A DNA stretch of 64,000 nucleotides, from the NCBI GenBank assembly GCA_958295685.1, contig OY282365.1, forward strand, positions 1,984,001 through 2,048,000, given 5' to 3'. The DNA is from an uncultured Dehalococcoidia bacterium (lineage in GTDB: Bacteria > Chloroflexota > Dehalococcoidia > Lucifugimonadales > CATQGZ01). Both the position numbers and the translations under genes were made by a program. Shown here in pieces: positions 8,421 to 16,937 of the stretch; position 1 is the stretch's first letter, and the number at the start of each line of letters is the position of its first letter. The notes below the pieces were generated by a model. That model searched no databases. It was not told the origin of the DNA and was given only the letters and a program-made list of their open reading frames with translations.

Positions 8421-10139
8421 ATGAGGCGGCAGCGGCCCGGCGCAGAGACTCCGGCAGTGAAGGAGCAGGCGCGGACCGACTTCGTTCGCGATATTGTCGC
8501 CGCGGACGTCGAGGCCAACAGACTCGGCGGCCGGGTCGTCACGCGGTTCCCCCCGGAGCCGAACGGCTATCTCCACGTCGGACACGCCAAGTCGGCCTGG
8601 CTCAATTTCGGAATCGCGTCCGAGAACGGGGGCGTGTGCAACCTGAGATTCGACGACACCAACCCTGCCAAAGAGGATGTCGAGTACGTCGACTCGATTC
8701 AGGAGGACCTGCGCTGGCTGGGCGTCGAGTGGGAGGGCCGCGCCCTCTACTCCTCCGACTACTTCGATCAGCTGTACGAGTATGCCGTCAGGCTGGTCGA
8801 GAAGGGAAAGGCGTACGTCTGTGACCTGAGTTCCGACGAGATCAGGGAGTACCGCGGCACCCTGACCGAGCCGGGGCGCGACAGCCCATACCGCCGCCGC
8901 AGCGTGGAGGAGAACCTGGATCTGCTGGCGAGGATGAAGGCAGGTGAATTCGAAGAGGGCTCACGCGTACTCCGCGCCAGGATCGACATGGCATCGGGCA
9001 ACATGAACATGCGCGACCCTGTCCTCTACCGCATACTGAACATGCCCCACCCAAGGACCGGAGACAGGTGGCGGATATATCCCACCTACGACTTCGCCCA
9101 TGGGCAGTCGGACTCGATAGAGGGCGTGACCCACTCGATTTGCACGCTGGAATTCGAAGACCATCGGCCTCTCTACGACTGGCTGCTCGATGAGCTGGAG
9201 ATACACCACCCGCGTCAGATCGAGTTCGCCCGACTCAACCTGACCAACACGGTCATGAGCAAGCGCAGGCTGCTGGAGCTGGTGGAGAGCGGCCGCGTGT
9301 TCGGCTGGGACGACCCCAGGATGCCGACGCTCTCCGGGATGCGGCGGAGGGGATACACGCCCGAATCCATACGCGCGTTCTGCGAGATGATCGGAGTTGC
9401 CAGAAGAGACAACACAATCGAGATGTCGATGCTCGAGCACTGCGTCCGGGAGGACCTGAACAGCACGGCCCCCAGAGTCATGGGAGTCCTCCGACCCCTC
9501 AAGGTGGTCATAGAGAACTATCCCGAGGGACAGGTCGAGGAGCTCGAAGCAGTGAACAACCCGGAGGACCCCGCCGCCGGATCGCGGCCGCTTCCCTTCT
9601 CGCGTGAACTCTACGTCGAGAGAGAGGACTTCCAGGAGAACCCCCATCCAAAGTTCCGCCGGCTGGCCCCGGGCCGCGAGGTGCGGCTCCGATACGGCTA
9701 CTTCATAAGATGCCGCTCCGTGGTGAAAGACTCCGCCGGGAATGTCATCGAGCTGCGATGCTCCTACGACCCGGAGACCCGCGGAGGACACGCCCCGGAC
9801 GGCCGCAAGGTTAGGGGAACCATCCACTGGGTCTCCGTCCCCCACTCGATCACGGCAGAGGTCCGGCTCTTCGACCGTCTGCTCGTACCCGACCCCGGCG
9901 GGAACGGCGCCGGCGAGGCACTGAACCCGGATTCGCTGAAAGCGCTCACCGGCTGCAGGCTCGAACCCTCACTCGCAGGAGCCGCGCCGGGCGACTCATA
10001 CCAGTTCGAGAGGACGGGCTACTTCTGCGTCGACAGCGTCGACTCGTCGCCGGGCGCGCCGGTATTCAACAGGACGGTATCGCTCCGTGACTCCTGGAAG
10101 AAGACGCTCACCTCATCCGCCGCCGGTACGAGTCGATGA
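8421..10139 (+). CDS. glnS: Glutaminyl-tRNA synthetase
   Basis: The 572-residue protein matches GlnRS in length and motifs. The HIGH signature is in P-P-E-P-N-G-Y-L-H-V-G-H-A-K-S near residue 45, and the KMSKS loop is N-T-V-M-S-K-R-R-L near 278. The C-terminal beta-barrel anticodon-binding region (R-L-A-P-G-R-E-V-R-L-R and later) is complete. It charges tRNA-Gln directly with glutamine, so this organism need not rely on Glu-tRNA amidation. GGGAGG abuts the ATG at 8421 with no spacer; an in-frame GTG at 8457 is an alternative and gives the N-terminus (V-K-E-Q-A-R-T-D-F-V-R) seen in shorter GlnRS. It ends convergently with the grdE-like gene, 64 nt apart. Confidence 0.96.
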   Translation: MRRQRPGAETPAVKEQARTDFVRDIVAADVEANRLGGRVVTRFPPEPNGYLHVGHAKSAWLNFGIASENGGVCNLRFDDTNPAKEDVEYVDSIQEDLRWLGVEWEGRALYSSDYFDQLYEYAVRLVEKGKAYVCDLSSDEIREYRGTLTEPGRDSPYRRRSVEENLDLLARMKAGEFEEGSRVLRARIDMASGNMNMRDPVLYRILNMPHPRTGDRWRIYPTYDFAHGQSDSIEGVTHSICTLEFEDHRPLYDWLLDELEIHHPRQIEFARLNLTNTVMSKRRLLELVESGRVFGWDDPRMPTLSGMRRRGYTPESIRAFCEMIGVARRDNTIEMSMLEHCVREDLNSTAPRVMGVLRPLKVVIENYPEGQVEELEAVNNPEDPAAGSRPLPFSRELYVEREDFQENPHPKFRRLAPGREVRLRYGYFIRCRSVVKDSAGNVIELRCSYDPETRGGHAPDGRKVRGTIHWVSVPHSITAEVRLFDRLLVPDPGGNGAGEALNPDSLKALTGCRLEPSLAGAAPGDSYQFERTGYFCVDSVDSSPGAPVFNRTVSLRDSWKKTLTSSAAGTSR

Positions 10140-10203
10140 GGATCGGTCCCATTCTCTCCACGAACTCGGCCGGCGTTCCCCGACCGACGCGGAGACGCGG
10201 CCC

Positions 10204-11499
10204 CTAATAGTCCCTCCCCACCAGGTTGTTGAAGCCGTAGTGGTCGTCGTACATGGGCAGGGCGGGCAGCGGGCCGGAGGTCGGGACGAGTTCGTCGCGC
10301 AGCCGGCCCCCCAGCTTCTGCTGGGAGCCGATCACCCTGTCGACGCCGGGCAGCTCGGCCGGCATGGAGTAGGAGCCTCCGATGGTCCCTGTGCTCACCA
10401 GCGCGTCCAGCTCTCTGACCGGCTCCAGAAGGCTGGATACGCCTTCGGATGAGCCGGTGATGTCCTCGTGGGTCATGAAGACCGTCTTGATGCCCATGCG
10501 CTCGCAGGCGCGTACGACACGTATGACCTCCACCTGCTCGTTCCCGCCCGCGTCCCAGGTGACCAGCGCTCCGTCCGCGCCCAGCATGTAGGCCAGCCTC
10601 GCCGTCTCCTGGCCGATCCAGTCCTTCTCGTCCTGGCGCGTCCACTCGGTTCTCATGGGTATGACGCCCACGAACTCGAAGTCCACGCCGTGCCGGTCGT
10701 ACAGATGCCGGAGGAGCGGGTTGTTGGCCAGCGTCCAGGAGGTCGCGAAAGCGGTGCGGTAAGGCCCTGTCATCGCGCCGTCCAGGATCTCGTTGGGGTG
10801 GAGCGCCCTCGGCAGCTCCAGGTGAGTTGCGCCGTATATGGAGGTGCAGAAGGTCGTCGGAGAGCCGGACGTCGCCTGCGAAGAGTGGACGCACTGGATG
10901 TGGACCACCTTCGGCAGCGGCGTCGACGGAGTCTTCAGCTCGTGGACAGCTATCTCTGACGGCTCGGCCGACGCTGTCGTGGAAGCAAGCTGGTCGGACA
11001 CCGTGAGGCAGGCATTGTGGACGGCCTTGTTCTTCACGTCGACGTCGAGGTCGTCGTGGGGTTCCACGACGACGCAGACGTTGAACAGGCCGCTGTACGG
11101 ATTAAGGTCTCCCCATGGGCCTAGCATGTCGATAAACAGCCACACCCAGTCGTGGCCCGCGTCATGCCACTGGACCTCGGAGACCTCTACGACGCCGACG
11201 CCGGAGAGCCTGTTGGTCCTTCCGCTGCCCACGAGGGTCATCGGCCTGTCACAGATACCGGGATAGACGACGCCGGGACCCTCGACCTTGATCCGAGGCT
11301 CGATCACGTCGCGCACCGGCCAGATGCGCGCCGATTCGCCGGGTCTGGCTAGCTCGATCCTGGCCGAGGCGATGCGCGGGTCGTCGAGCACCTCCGCGGC
11401 CAGAGCGTCCGGGTCGATCTCGAGTACGCCGCCGCTGAGCCGGTTCGCTGAGCCGAGCCGCACGTCACTGACGGGGTAGGTTGCCAGATCAAGACGCAT
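10204..11499 (-). CDS. Glycine/sarcosine/betaine reductase component B alpha/beta-like protein (GrdE family)
   Basis: The 431-residue protein resembles the GrdE/GrdG/GrdI proprotein: M-R-L-D-L-A-T-Y-P-V-S-D-V at the N-terminus, P-G-x-C-D-R-x-M-T-L-V near residue 80, N-E-I-L-D-G-A near 236, N-N-P-L-L-R-H-L-Y-D-R-H-G near 260 and a central G-A-D-G-A-L-V-T. In characterised GrdE proteins a Cys after the D-G-A segment (S-G-N-C, recalled from the family) is cleaved to form a pyruvoyl group; here that stretch reads T-G-P-Y-R-T with no Cys. It may therefore not be pyruvoyl-dependent. The start overlaps the end of the grdB-like gene by 11 nt, so the two are surely co-translated. No grdA, grdC or grdD is in the window. 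Confidence 0.8.
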   Translation of the reverse strand: MRLDLATYPVSDVRLGSANRLSGGVLEIDPDALAAEVLDDPRIASARIELARPGESARIWPVRDVIEPRIKVEGPGVVYPGICDRPMTLVGSGRTNRLSGVGVVEVSEVQWHDAGHDWVWLFIDMLGPWGDLNPYSGLFNVCVVVEPHDDLDVDVKNKAVHNACLTVSDQLASTTASAEPSEIAVHELKTPSTPLPKVVHIQCVHSSQATSGSPTTFCTSIYGATHLELPRALHPNEILDGAMTGPYRTAFATSWTLANNPLLRHLYDRHGVDFEFVGVIPMRTEWTRQDEKDWIGQETARLAYMLGADGALVTWDAGGNEQVEVIRVVRACERMGIKTVFMTHEDITGSSEGVSSLLEPVRELDALVSTGTIGGSYSMPAELPGVDRVIGSQQKLGGRLRDELVPTSGPLPALPMYDDHYGFNNLVGRDY

Positions 11500-12829
11500 T
11501 GCCGGCCTCCACCATCGAGCCCTGGCCGTCAGGGTCGAAGAGAGTGGGCTCGCTCAGTTCGGTCTGCAGGGACCTGATGGCTGTGCTGACGATGCGGAGG
11601 CCGTAGGCGAAGTCCTCGTCGGGCGGGAGTTCCGGGTCGCCGCAGACGTGATCGATACGCGCTCCTTTTATGACTCTGTTGGCTCCGGTGGTCAGGGCCA
11701 GGCCATGGATCGCCGTCATCATGCCGACGGGTATGCCCCGCCTCTCGATCTCCTTGGCAATCGTTGCGCCGCAACGATTACACGTGCCTCAGGTGGCCAC
11801 TAGCAGAGCGCCGTCCACGTCGTGTTCAAGCATCTCATCGGCCATCCGTGCCCCGAGCCTGCGAGCCTTCGGCACCGACGTGCCGACGCCCGGCATGGTG
11901 AACAGACTGGGATAGATGCCGCCTACCACGCCCTGGTCCTCCAGGGTGCGCAGCTGCTGGAGAGGCAGGATGTAGTTGGGGTTATCGCTGGCCGTTCCGT
12001 TGAAGTAGCCGCCGTGGAACGCTTCCCAATCGCTGCCGTCCAGCTCGGTCATACCCTCGATGGAGTAGGTGTAGTACTGCTCGGGGTTGCCGGCGGTCTG
12101 GCGTTCCGGATTTCCCCTGGGGATCAGTCCGCCCGTGGTTACGAGCGCGATGGTGGCGGTGGACATGTCGGCTATTGGCGCTGCCGGCTCTACCCGGTCC
12201 GGGAGGATGACCGGGATCTCGGTGTTGAAGGGGTTGCCGTTGACCTTTGCCGCCAACATGTCTATTGCCCGCTGTGCGCCAGGCTTGGCCGCACGCACGA
12301 TCTTCCTGGTTCGCGCCACGTAGCCCTCTTCGTCTGCCGGACCTATCTCATCTCCGCGGGCGAGTTTGAGTGCGAAGGCGGCTATCTTGGCCGCGGCCTC
12401 GTTCATACCGACAGGGCTCTCACCGGTCTTGAGAATATAGACCCGGCGGCGGTGCTGTGCCGCTCCGGGGTTCTCTTCGTGCATGGCAGCCACCGCCTTG
12501 ATTCCGCGGCTCTCGGCCAGACTGCCTATCTCGCCACAGGCCAGCCCATAGCGGCCCGCGTTGAATGCCGGCCCGGCGATGACCACGTCCGGCCTGAATC
12601 GGTCGAGTGCCTCCCCTGCTGCCTCCAGGGTGGCCTCGGTCTCCTCGTTGGCATAGTTGTCCCCGCACACCAGGGTTCCGACGATTTCGCCCTGACCTCC
12701 CATGAGATTCTGGATCAGGGCTCCTGAGCGGACTGGGCCTTCGATCGCCTCCAGGGGCATCCCCGCAGCCTCATCTCCGCCTCTCCCGGCGAAGAACTGA
12801 TTCAGATAGTGAACTACACGGATCGTCAT
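11489..12829 (-). CDS. grdB: GrdB-family reductase subunit, selenoprotein with in-frame UGA
   Basis: Two reading frames (12829-11789 and 11786-11489) are in the same phase, interrupted only by a TGA at 11791-11789. Reading TGA as selenocysteine gives L-L-V-A-T-U-G-T-C-N-R-C-G-A-T, the known GrdB active-site context, in a protein of 446 residues, close to the usual length of about 436. The N-terminus (R-V-V-H-Y-L-N-Q-F-F-A-G-x-G-G-x-E) and C-terminus (G-D-P-E-L and L-Q-T-E-L-S-E-P-T-L-F) are also typical. GrdB with its partner reduces C-N bonds of glycine, sarcosine or betaine in characterised anaerobes. The true substrate is unknown because the partner lacks the expected pyruvoyl Cys. A SECIS-like hairpin follows the UGA. 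Start: ATG 12829, in tandem with grdE downstream. Confidence 0.88.
11757..11781 (-). promoter_or_regulatory. Bacterial SECIS-like hairpin of grdB
   Basis: Seven bases after the UGA an 11-pair stem (nine consecutive Watson-Crick pairs AATCGTTGC/GCAACGATT, then a G-U and a G-C pair) closes a GGC loop at 11770-11768. The loop begins 18 nt after the UGA and its first base is G. Both agree with the general description of bacterial SECIS elements (loop about 16-37 nt from UGA, G in the first two loop positions). Confidence 0.8.
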
Positions 12830-12928
12830 GGCGCCCTCCGTCGACTCATGCGATTTGTCGAGGACATGTTAGCAGAGTCGGGCAGCGAAATATAAGAGTC
12901 GACGCGCTTGAAACTCGCGCTCCGCTCC

Positions 12929-12959
12929 TTGATTCGGCCAAGCCCTCAGAAGGTATAAT
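12929..12959 (+). promoter_or_regulatory. Possible dnaE promoter
   Basis: A perfect -10 TATAAT (12954-12959) is preceded by TTGATT (12929-12934) with a 19-nt spacer, slightly long. It would give a leader of about 115 nt before dnaE. The rest of 12830-13079 shows nothing else. Confidence 0.4.
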
Positions 12960-13079
12960 GCGACCTGCGCTCCGGCGTTCCTGCCAGCGTCGCTCCTCCG
13001 GCAGTCGGGCGAATCGCCAGATCCCGAGGAGGTTGTCCGAGGCGGGAGATCCTGATGCCGGCCGCGGGAAGCGTAGACG

Positions 13080-16000
13080 TTGTTCGCTCATCTCCACGTT
13101 CACACCGAGTACAGCATGCTCGACGGGCTTAGCCAAATCGGGCCGTTGCTGGACCGTGCGCGGGAGCTGGGTATGGACAGCGTGGGTCTCACCGACCACG
13201 GCGGTATGTATGGCGCGATCGACTTCTACCGACGGGCGGGAGAGGTCGGCGTCAAGCCGATCATCGGCTGCGAGATGTACGTGGCCCCCGGAAGCCGCCA
13301 CAGCCGTTCGCCCAACGACAAGACACCCTTCCATGCCACTGTCCTGGCCAGAGACAACGTCGGCTACGCCAACCTCGTGAAGCTCGTATCCAAGGCGCAT
13401 CTGGAAGGTTTCTATTACAAGCCGAGAATCGACAGGGAGCTGATCGAGGCGCATAGCGAAGGCCTCGTCTTCCTGTCCGGCTGTCCCAGCGGCGAAGTGC
13501 CTGGCCTGATTGCCCAGGGACGTGTGGACGAGGCCAGAGACGCGGCAGGGTGGTACTCCGAGGTGTTCCCCGACTACTACCTGGAGCTCATGCAGCATGG
13601 GGGCGTCCCCGAGCTTCCCGCCATAAACGCAGGACTCATGGAGCTCCATCGCGACCTCTCCATCCCTATCGTGGCTACCAACGACTCCCACTACGTCAGA
13701 CGGGAAGACGCCCCGCTACAGGACATCCGCATCTGCATCCACACCAACACCAACGTCAATGACGAGGGCAGGCTGCGGATGACCGAGGACTCGTACTATC
13801 TCAAGAGTCCGCAGGAAATGGAGGCGCTGTTCTCCGAGACGCCGGCGGCCGTGACCAATACTCTGGCCATTGCTGAGAAGTGCAACGTGGAGCTCGACTT
13901 CTCGGCAATGCGTCTGCCCGAGTTTCGGCTCCCTGACGGCGTGACTGCGGACCACCATCTGGCCCGGCTGGCCTGGGAGGGGCTGAAGGGGAGGCTGAGG
14001 ACGGTCACGGAAACGGAAGAGAAGCGGCTGGCTTATGAGCTTGAAGTCATAAAGCAGACGCGGTACGCCAACTATTGCCTAGTCGTGTGGGACATTGCGC
14101 GCTTCGTCCGCGAACGGAATATCTTCTTCGCCGTGCGCGGAAGCGCGGCAGGGAGCCTCGCCCTGTTCGCGCTTGGTATCACAGACGTCAATCCCCTGGA
14201 GCACGACATGATCTTCGAGCGCTTCCTCAACGTGGAGCGCAACGAGATGCCCGACGTCGACATGGACTTCCAGGACGACCGCCGCGAGGAGGTGATCAAC
14301 TACGTCGTATCAAAGTACGGGCGCGAGCACGTCGCGCAGATCATCACCTTCGGCACTCTGGGCGCCAAAGCATCCATACGGGACGTCGGACGCGCTCTGG
14401 CGATGCCGTACGCCGAGGTCGACAGGGTCGCGCGGCTCGTGCCATACCGACTTCACGTCACCCTGGACCAGGCGATGGAAGAGAACGAAGAACTCAAGGA
14501 TATCTACGAGGCGGACGAGAGTATCAGGAAGCTGATGGATACCGCCCGCGGCCTTGAGGGCCTGATCAGACACTCGAGTACCCATGCAGCCGGAGTGGTC
14601 ATCTCCAGGGACCCGGTCGATCAGGTCGTCCCCCTGCAACGACCCATCAAGAGCGATGATGACGCCGTGAACATGACTCAATACTCCATGGGTCCCATCG
14701 AAGCCCTGGGCTTCATGAAGATGGACTTCCTGGGATTGGCTAACCTGACCGTCCTCGCAAAGACGATCGACCTGATCTCGAAGACTCGCGGCGTCGACAT
14801 CGTGCTCCGCGACATCCCGCTGGACGATACCGATACCTTCGCGACCCTGTCCAGGGGTGAGACCGGCGGCGTTTTCCAGCTTGAGGGCGCGGGAATGACC
14901 CGGCACATCAAGGAGTTGATGCCCTCTTCGCTCAACGACGTCGCCGCGATGATCGCTCTGTACCGCCCGGGGCCTATGGAGCACATCGAGACCTTCATCG
15001 ACAGGAAGCACGGACGCTCCGAGCCGGACTACCCGCACCCGGCCCTCAGAGAGATACTCGAAGAGACCTACGGAGTGATCGTGTACCAGGACCAGGTACT
15101 CCAGATCGCCAGGGTGTTCGCGGGATACTCGATGGGAGAGGCGGACATAGTCCGCAAGGCGATGGGCAAGAAGATACCTGCGATCATGGCCCAGGAAGAG
15201 GAGAAGTTCATCAGTGGAGCTCTCGCACAAGGCTACCCTGATGAACTGGCCCACCGGGTGTTCGATCTGATCGAGCCCTTCGCCGGATACGCCTTCGCGA
15301 AGCCCCACGCCGTGAGTTACGGCCTGATTTCGTACTGGACGGCTTATCTCAAGACGCACTACCCGGCCGAGTACATGGTGTCGCTGCTCAACTCATACGT
15401 CGGGAACGCCGACAGGGTCACCGGCGCCGTGGAGGTCTGCCGCCGCTTGAATATCCAGGTCTACCCGCCCGACGTGAACAGAGGTGAGGCCGAGTTCTCC
15501 ATATCTGAGGGCAGGGATGGGCGGGCGTGCATACTGTTCGGGATGGCTGCCGTGAAGGGCGTTGGCGCGGCGGCCGTCGAGTGCCTGACCTCTGCCAGAA
15601 AGAAGGACGGCCCCTTCACGTCTCTGGAGCACATGTGCCGCGTCGCCGACCTGAGAGGACTCAACAAGCGGACCATCGAGAGCCTCATCATGGCGGGGGC
15701 CTTCGACGCGTGGGGCGACCGCGGCGCCCTGCTCGAGGTCGCCGACAGGATAATCGGACTGGCTCAGAGCGAGGCGGCCAGGCGCGATTCCGACCAGACC
15801 TCGATGTTCGACCTGTTCGGCGAATCGGTACCTACGCCCCTGACGGAGATCGGCCTGCCTGACGTCGAGACTTCAGACTCACGGAAGAGTCAGTGGGAAC
15901 GGGAGGTGCTGGGTCTGCCTCTGTCGGGCAACAGCCTTCTGGCCATACCCGATCCGGGGTCCGGCACAGTTGTTTTCCGGTACGACCTGAACGCGGATAT

Positions 16001-16883
16001 GGAAGGCAGGAAGGTCGTTGTGAGGGGACAGGTATCATCCACGATAGACCGGTTCACTAGGAATGGAAGGCCCTTCACAATAGCCACGCTGACCCTGATG
16101 GACGGTGAGCTCGATGTCTTCGTCTGGGAGGAGGAGCGGGCCGCGACCCGCGGCCTCTGGGAGCAGGGCAAGATGGTGGAGGTGGTCGGCACGGTACGTG
16201 CCAGAGACGACCAGATCAGCATCAGCTGCAAGGAAGCCACGGAATACGTGCCGCCCAGCAGCGACGAGTCTGAAGACACTGGGGCAGACACACAGGCCGA
16301 GTATATGGCTCCGCCGCCGCAGGTCGCTGGGGGGACGCCTGTGGAAGTGCCGCAGGCCGCTGGGGGGGCACCTGTGGAAGCGTCGCAGGCTGCTGGGGGG
16401 ACGCCTGTGGAAGCGTCGCAGTCTGCTGCAGGGGCTGCTGTGGAAGCATCGCAGGCCGCTGGGAGGGCACCTGTGGAAGCGCCGCAGGCCGCTGGGGGGG
16501 CTCCCGTGGAAGCGCCGCAGGCCGCTGGGGGGGCACCTGTGGAAGCGCCGCAGGCTGCTGGGGGAGCTCATGTGAAAGCGCCGCAGGCGCGGCCTGCCAG
16601 TCAGAACGGCTCTGCCGCGGTCGGCGGGGATCGGAGTCTGAACGTCAGGCTCAGGGAGACGGGCAGGGCTCGGGAGGACCAGGCTCTGCTCGACGACGTC
16701 CTCAGGCTTCTGATGGATCATCTGGGAGACGACGACGTGAAGCTGGAGATTGCCACGGAGGGCAAGTTGGTGACGCTCAGATGGCCGACCGTTAGGGTCG
16801 ACGCTTCGCCCGACCTGGAGCAGCGGCTGCTTGCGTTGCTGGGGACATCGGGCACCGCCTCGATAGAGGTCGTGTCGCCCTGA
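13080..16883 (+). CDS. dnaE: DNA polymerase III alpha subunit
   Basis: This 1267-residue replicative polymerase has an N-terminal PHP domain (H-L-H-V-H-T-E-Y-S-M-L-D-G, then G-L-T-D-H-G). The catalytic core has V-R-G-S-A-A-G-S-L near residue 350 and the Asp pair P-D-V-D-M-D-F near 395, and is followed by the tandem HhH and OB-fold domains. After the OB domain, about residues 1080-1170 are ten imperfect decapeptides (A-A-G-G-A-P-V-E-A-P-Q) with no counterpart in typical DnaE. A short C-terminal domain follows. The start is TTG 13080, because an in-frame TAG lies just upstream at 13074. Neighbours are unrelated: the grdB gene is divergent and the helicase convergent. Confidence 0.96.
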   Translation: MFAHLHVHTEYSMLDGLSQIGPLLDRARELGMDSVGLTDHGGMYGAIDFYRRAGEVGVKPIIGCEMYVAPGSRHSRSPNDKTPFHATVLARDNVGYANLVKLVSKAHLEGFYYKPRIDRELIEAHSEGLVFLSGCPSGEVPGLIAQGRVDEARDAAGWYSEVFPDYYLELMQHGGVPELPAINAGLMELHRDLSIPIVATNDSHYVRREDAPLQDIRICIHTNTNVNDEGRLRMTEDSYYLKSPQEMEALFSETPAAVTNTLAIAEKCNVELDFSAMRLPEFRLPDGVTADHHLARLAWEGLKGRLRTVTETEEKRLAYELEVIKQTRYANYCLVVWDIARFVRERNIFFAVRGSAAGSLALFALGITDVNPLEHDMIFERFLNVERNEMPDVDMDFQDDRREEVINYVVSKYGREHVAQIITFGTLGAKASIRDVGRALAMPYAEVDRVARLVPYRLHVTLDQAMEENEELKDIYEADESIRKLMDTARGLEGLIRHSSTHAAGVVISRDPVDQVVPLQRPIKSDDDAVNMTQYSMGPIEALGFMKMDFLGLANLTVLAKTIDLISKTRGVDIVLRDIPLDDTDTFATLSRGETGGVFQLEGAGMTRHIKELMPSSLNDVAAMIALYRPGPMEHIETFIDRKHGRSEPDYPHPALREILEETYGVIVYQDQVLQIARVFAGYSMGEADIVRKAMGKKIPAIMAQEEEKFISGALAQGYPDELAHRVFDLIEPFAGYAFAKPHAVSYGLISYWTAYLKTHYPAEYMVSLLNSYVGNADRVTGAVEVCRRLNIQVYPPDVNRGEAEFSISEGRDGRACILFGMAAVKGVGAAAVECLTSARKKDGPFTSLEHMCRVADLRGLNKRTIESLIMAGAFDAWGDRGALLEVADRIIGLAQSEAARRDSDQTSMFDLFGESVPTPLTEIGLPDVETSDSRKSQWEREVLGLPLSGNSLLAIPDPGSGTVVFRYDLNADMEGRKVVVRGQVSSTIDRFTRNGRPFTIATLTLMDGELDVFVWEEERAATRGLWEQGKMVEVVGTVRARDDQISISCKEATEYVPPSSDESEDTGADTQAEYMAPPPQVAGGTPVEVPQAAGGAPVEASQAAGGTPVEASQSAAGAAVEASQAAGRAPVEAPQAAGGAPVEAPQAAGGAPVEAPQAAGGAHVKAPQARPASQNGSAAVGGDRSLNVRLRETGRAREDQALLDDVLRLLMDHLGDDDVKLEIATEGKLVTLRWPTVRVDASPDLEQRLLALLGTSGTASIEVVSP
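16315..16590 (+). repeat. 30-bp coding minisatellite in dnaE
   Basis: About nine copies of a 30-bp unit (GCCGCTGGGGGGGCACCTGT-like) encode the decapeptide A-A-G-G-A/T-P-V-E-A-P/S-Q. Runs of six or seven G suggest it is prone to slippage; every unit is a multiple of three, so copy changes keep the frame. Confidence 0.9.
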
Positions 16884-16887
16884 AGGT

Positions 16888-16909
16888 GCGGCCATTCCAC
16901 TACGGCCGC
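16888..16909. terminator. Hairpin between convergent dnaE and helicase genes
   Basis: GCGGCC and GGCCGC form a 6-bp stem with a 10-nt loop just after the dnaE stop. There is no U tract, so it is at best a weak or factor-assisted terminator. Confidence 0.3.
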
Positions 16910-16937
16910 CGGATCGAAGGGATGATGCCTAAGACAG

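Noticed and set aside
11757..11791. UGA in grdB as sequencing error or pseudogene
   Set aside because: The frame continues without shift, family residues resume at once, and the SECIS-type hairpin lies at the right distance.
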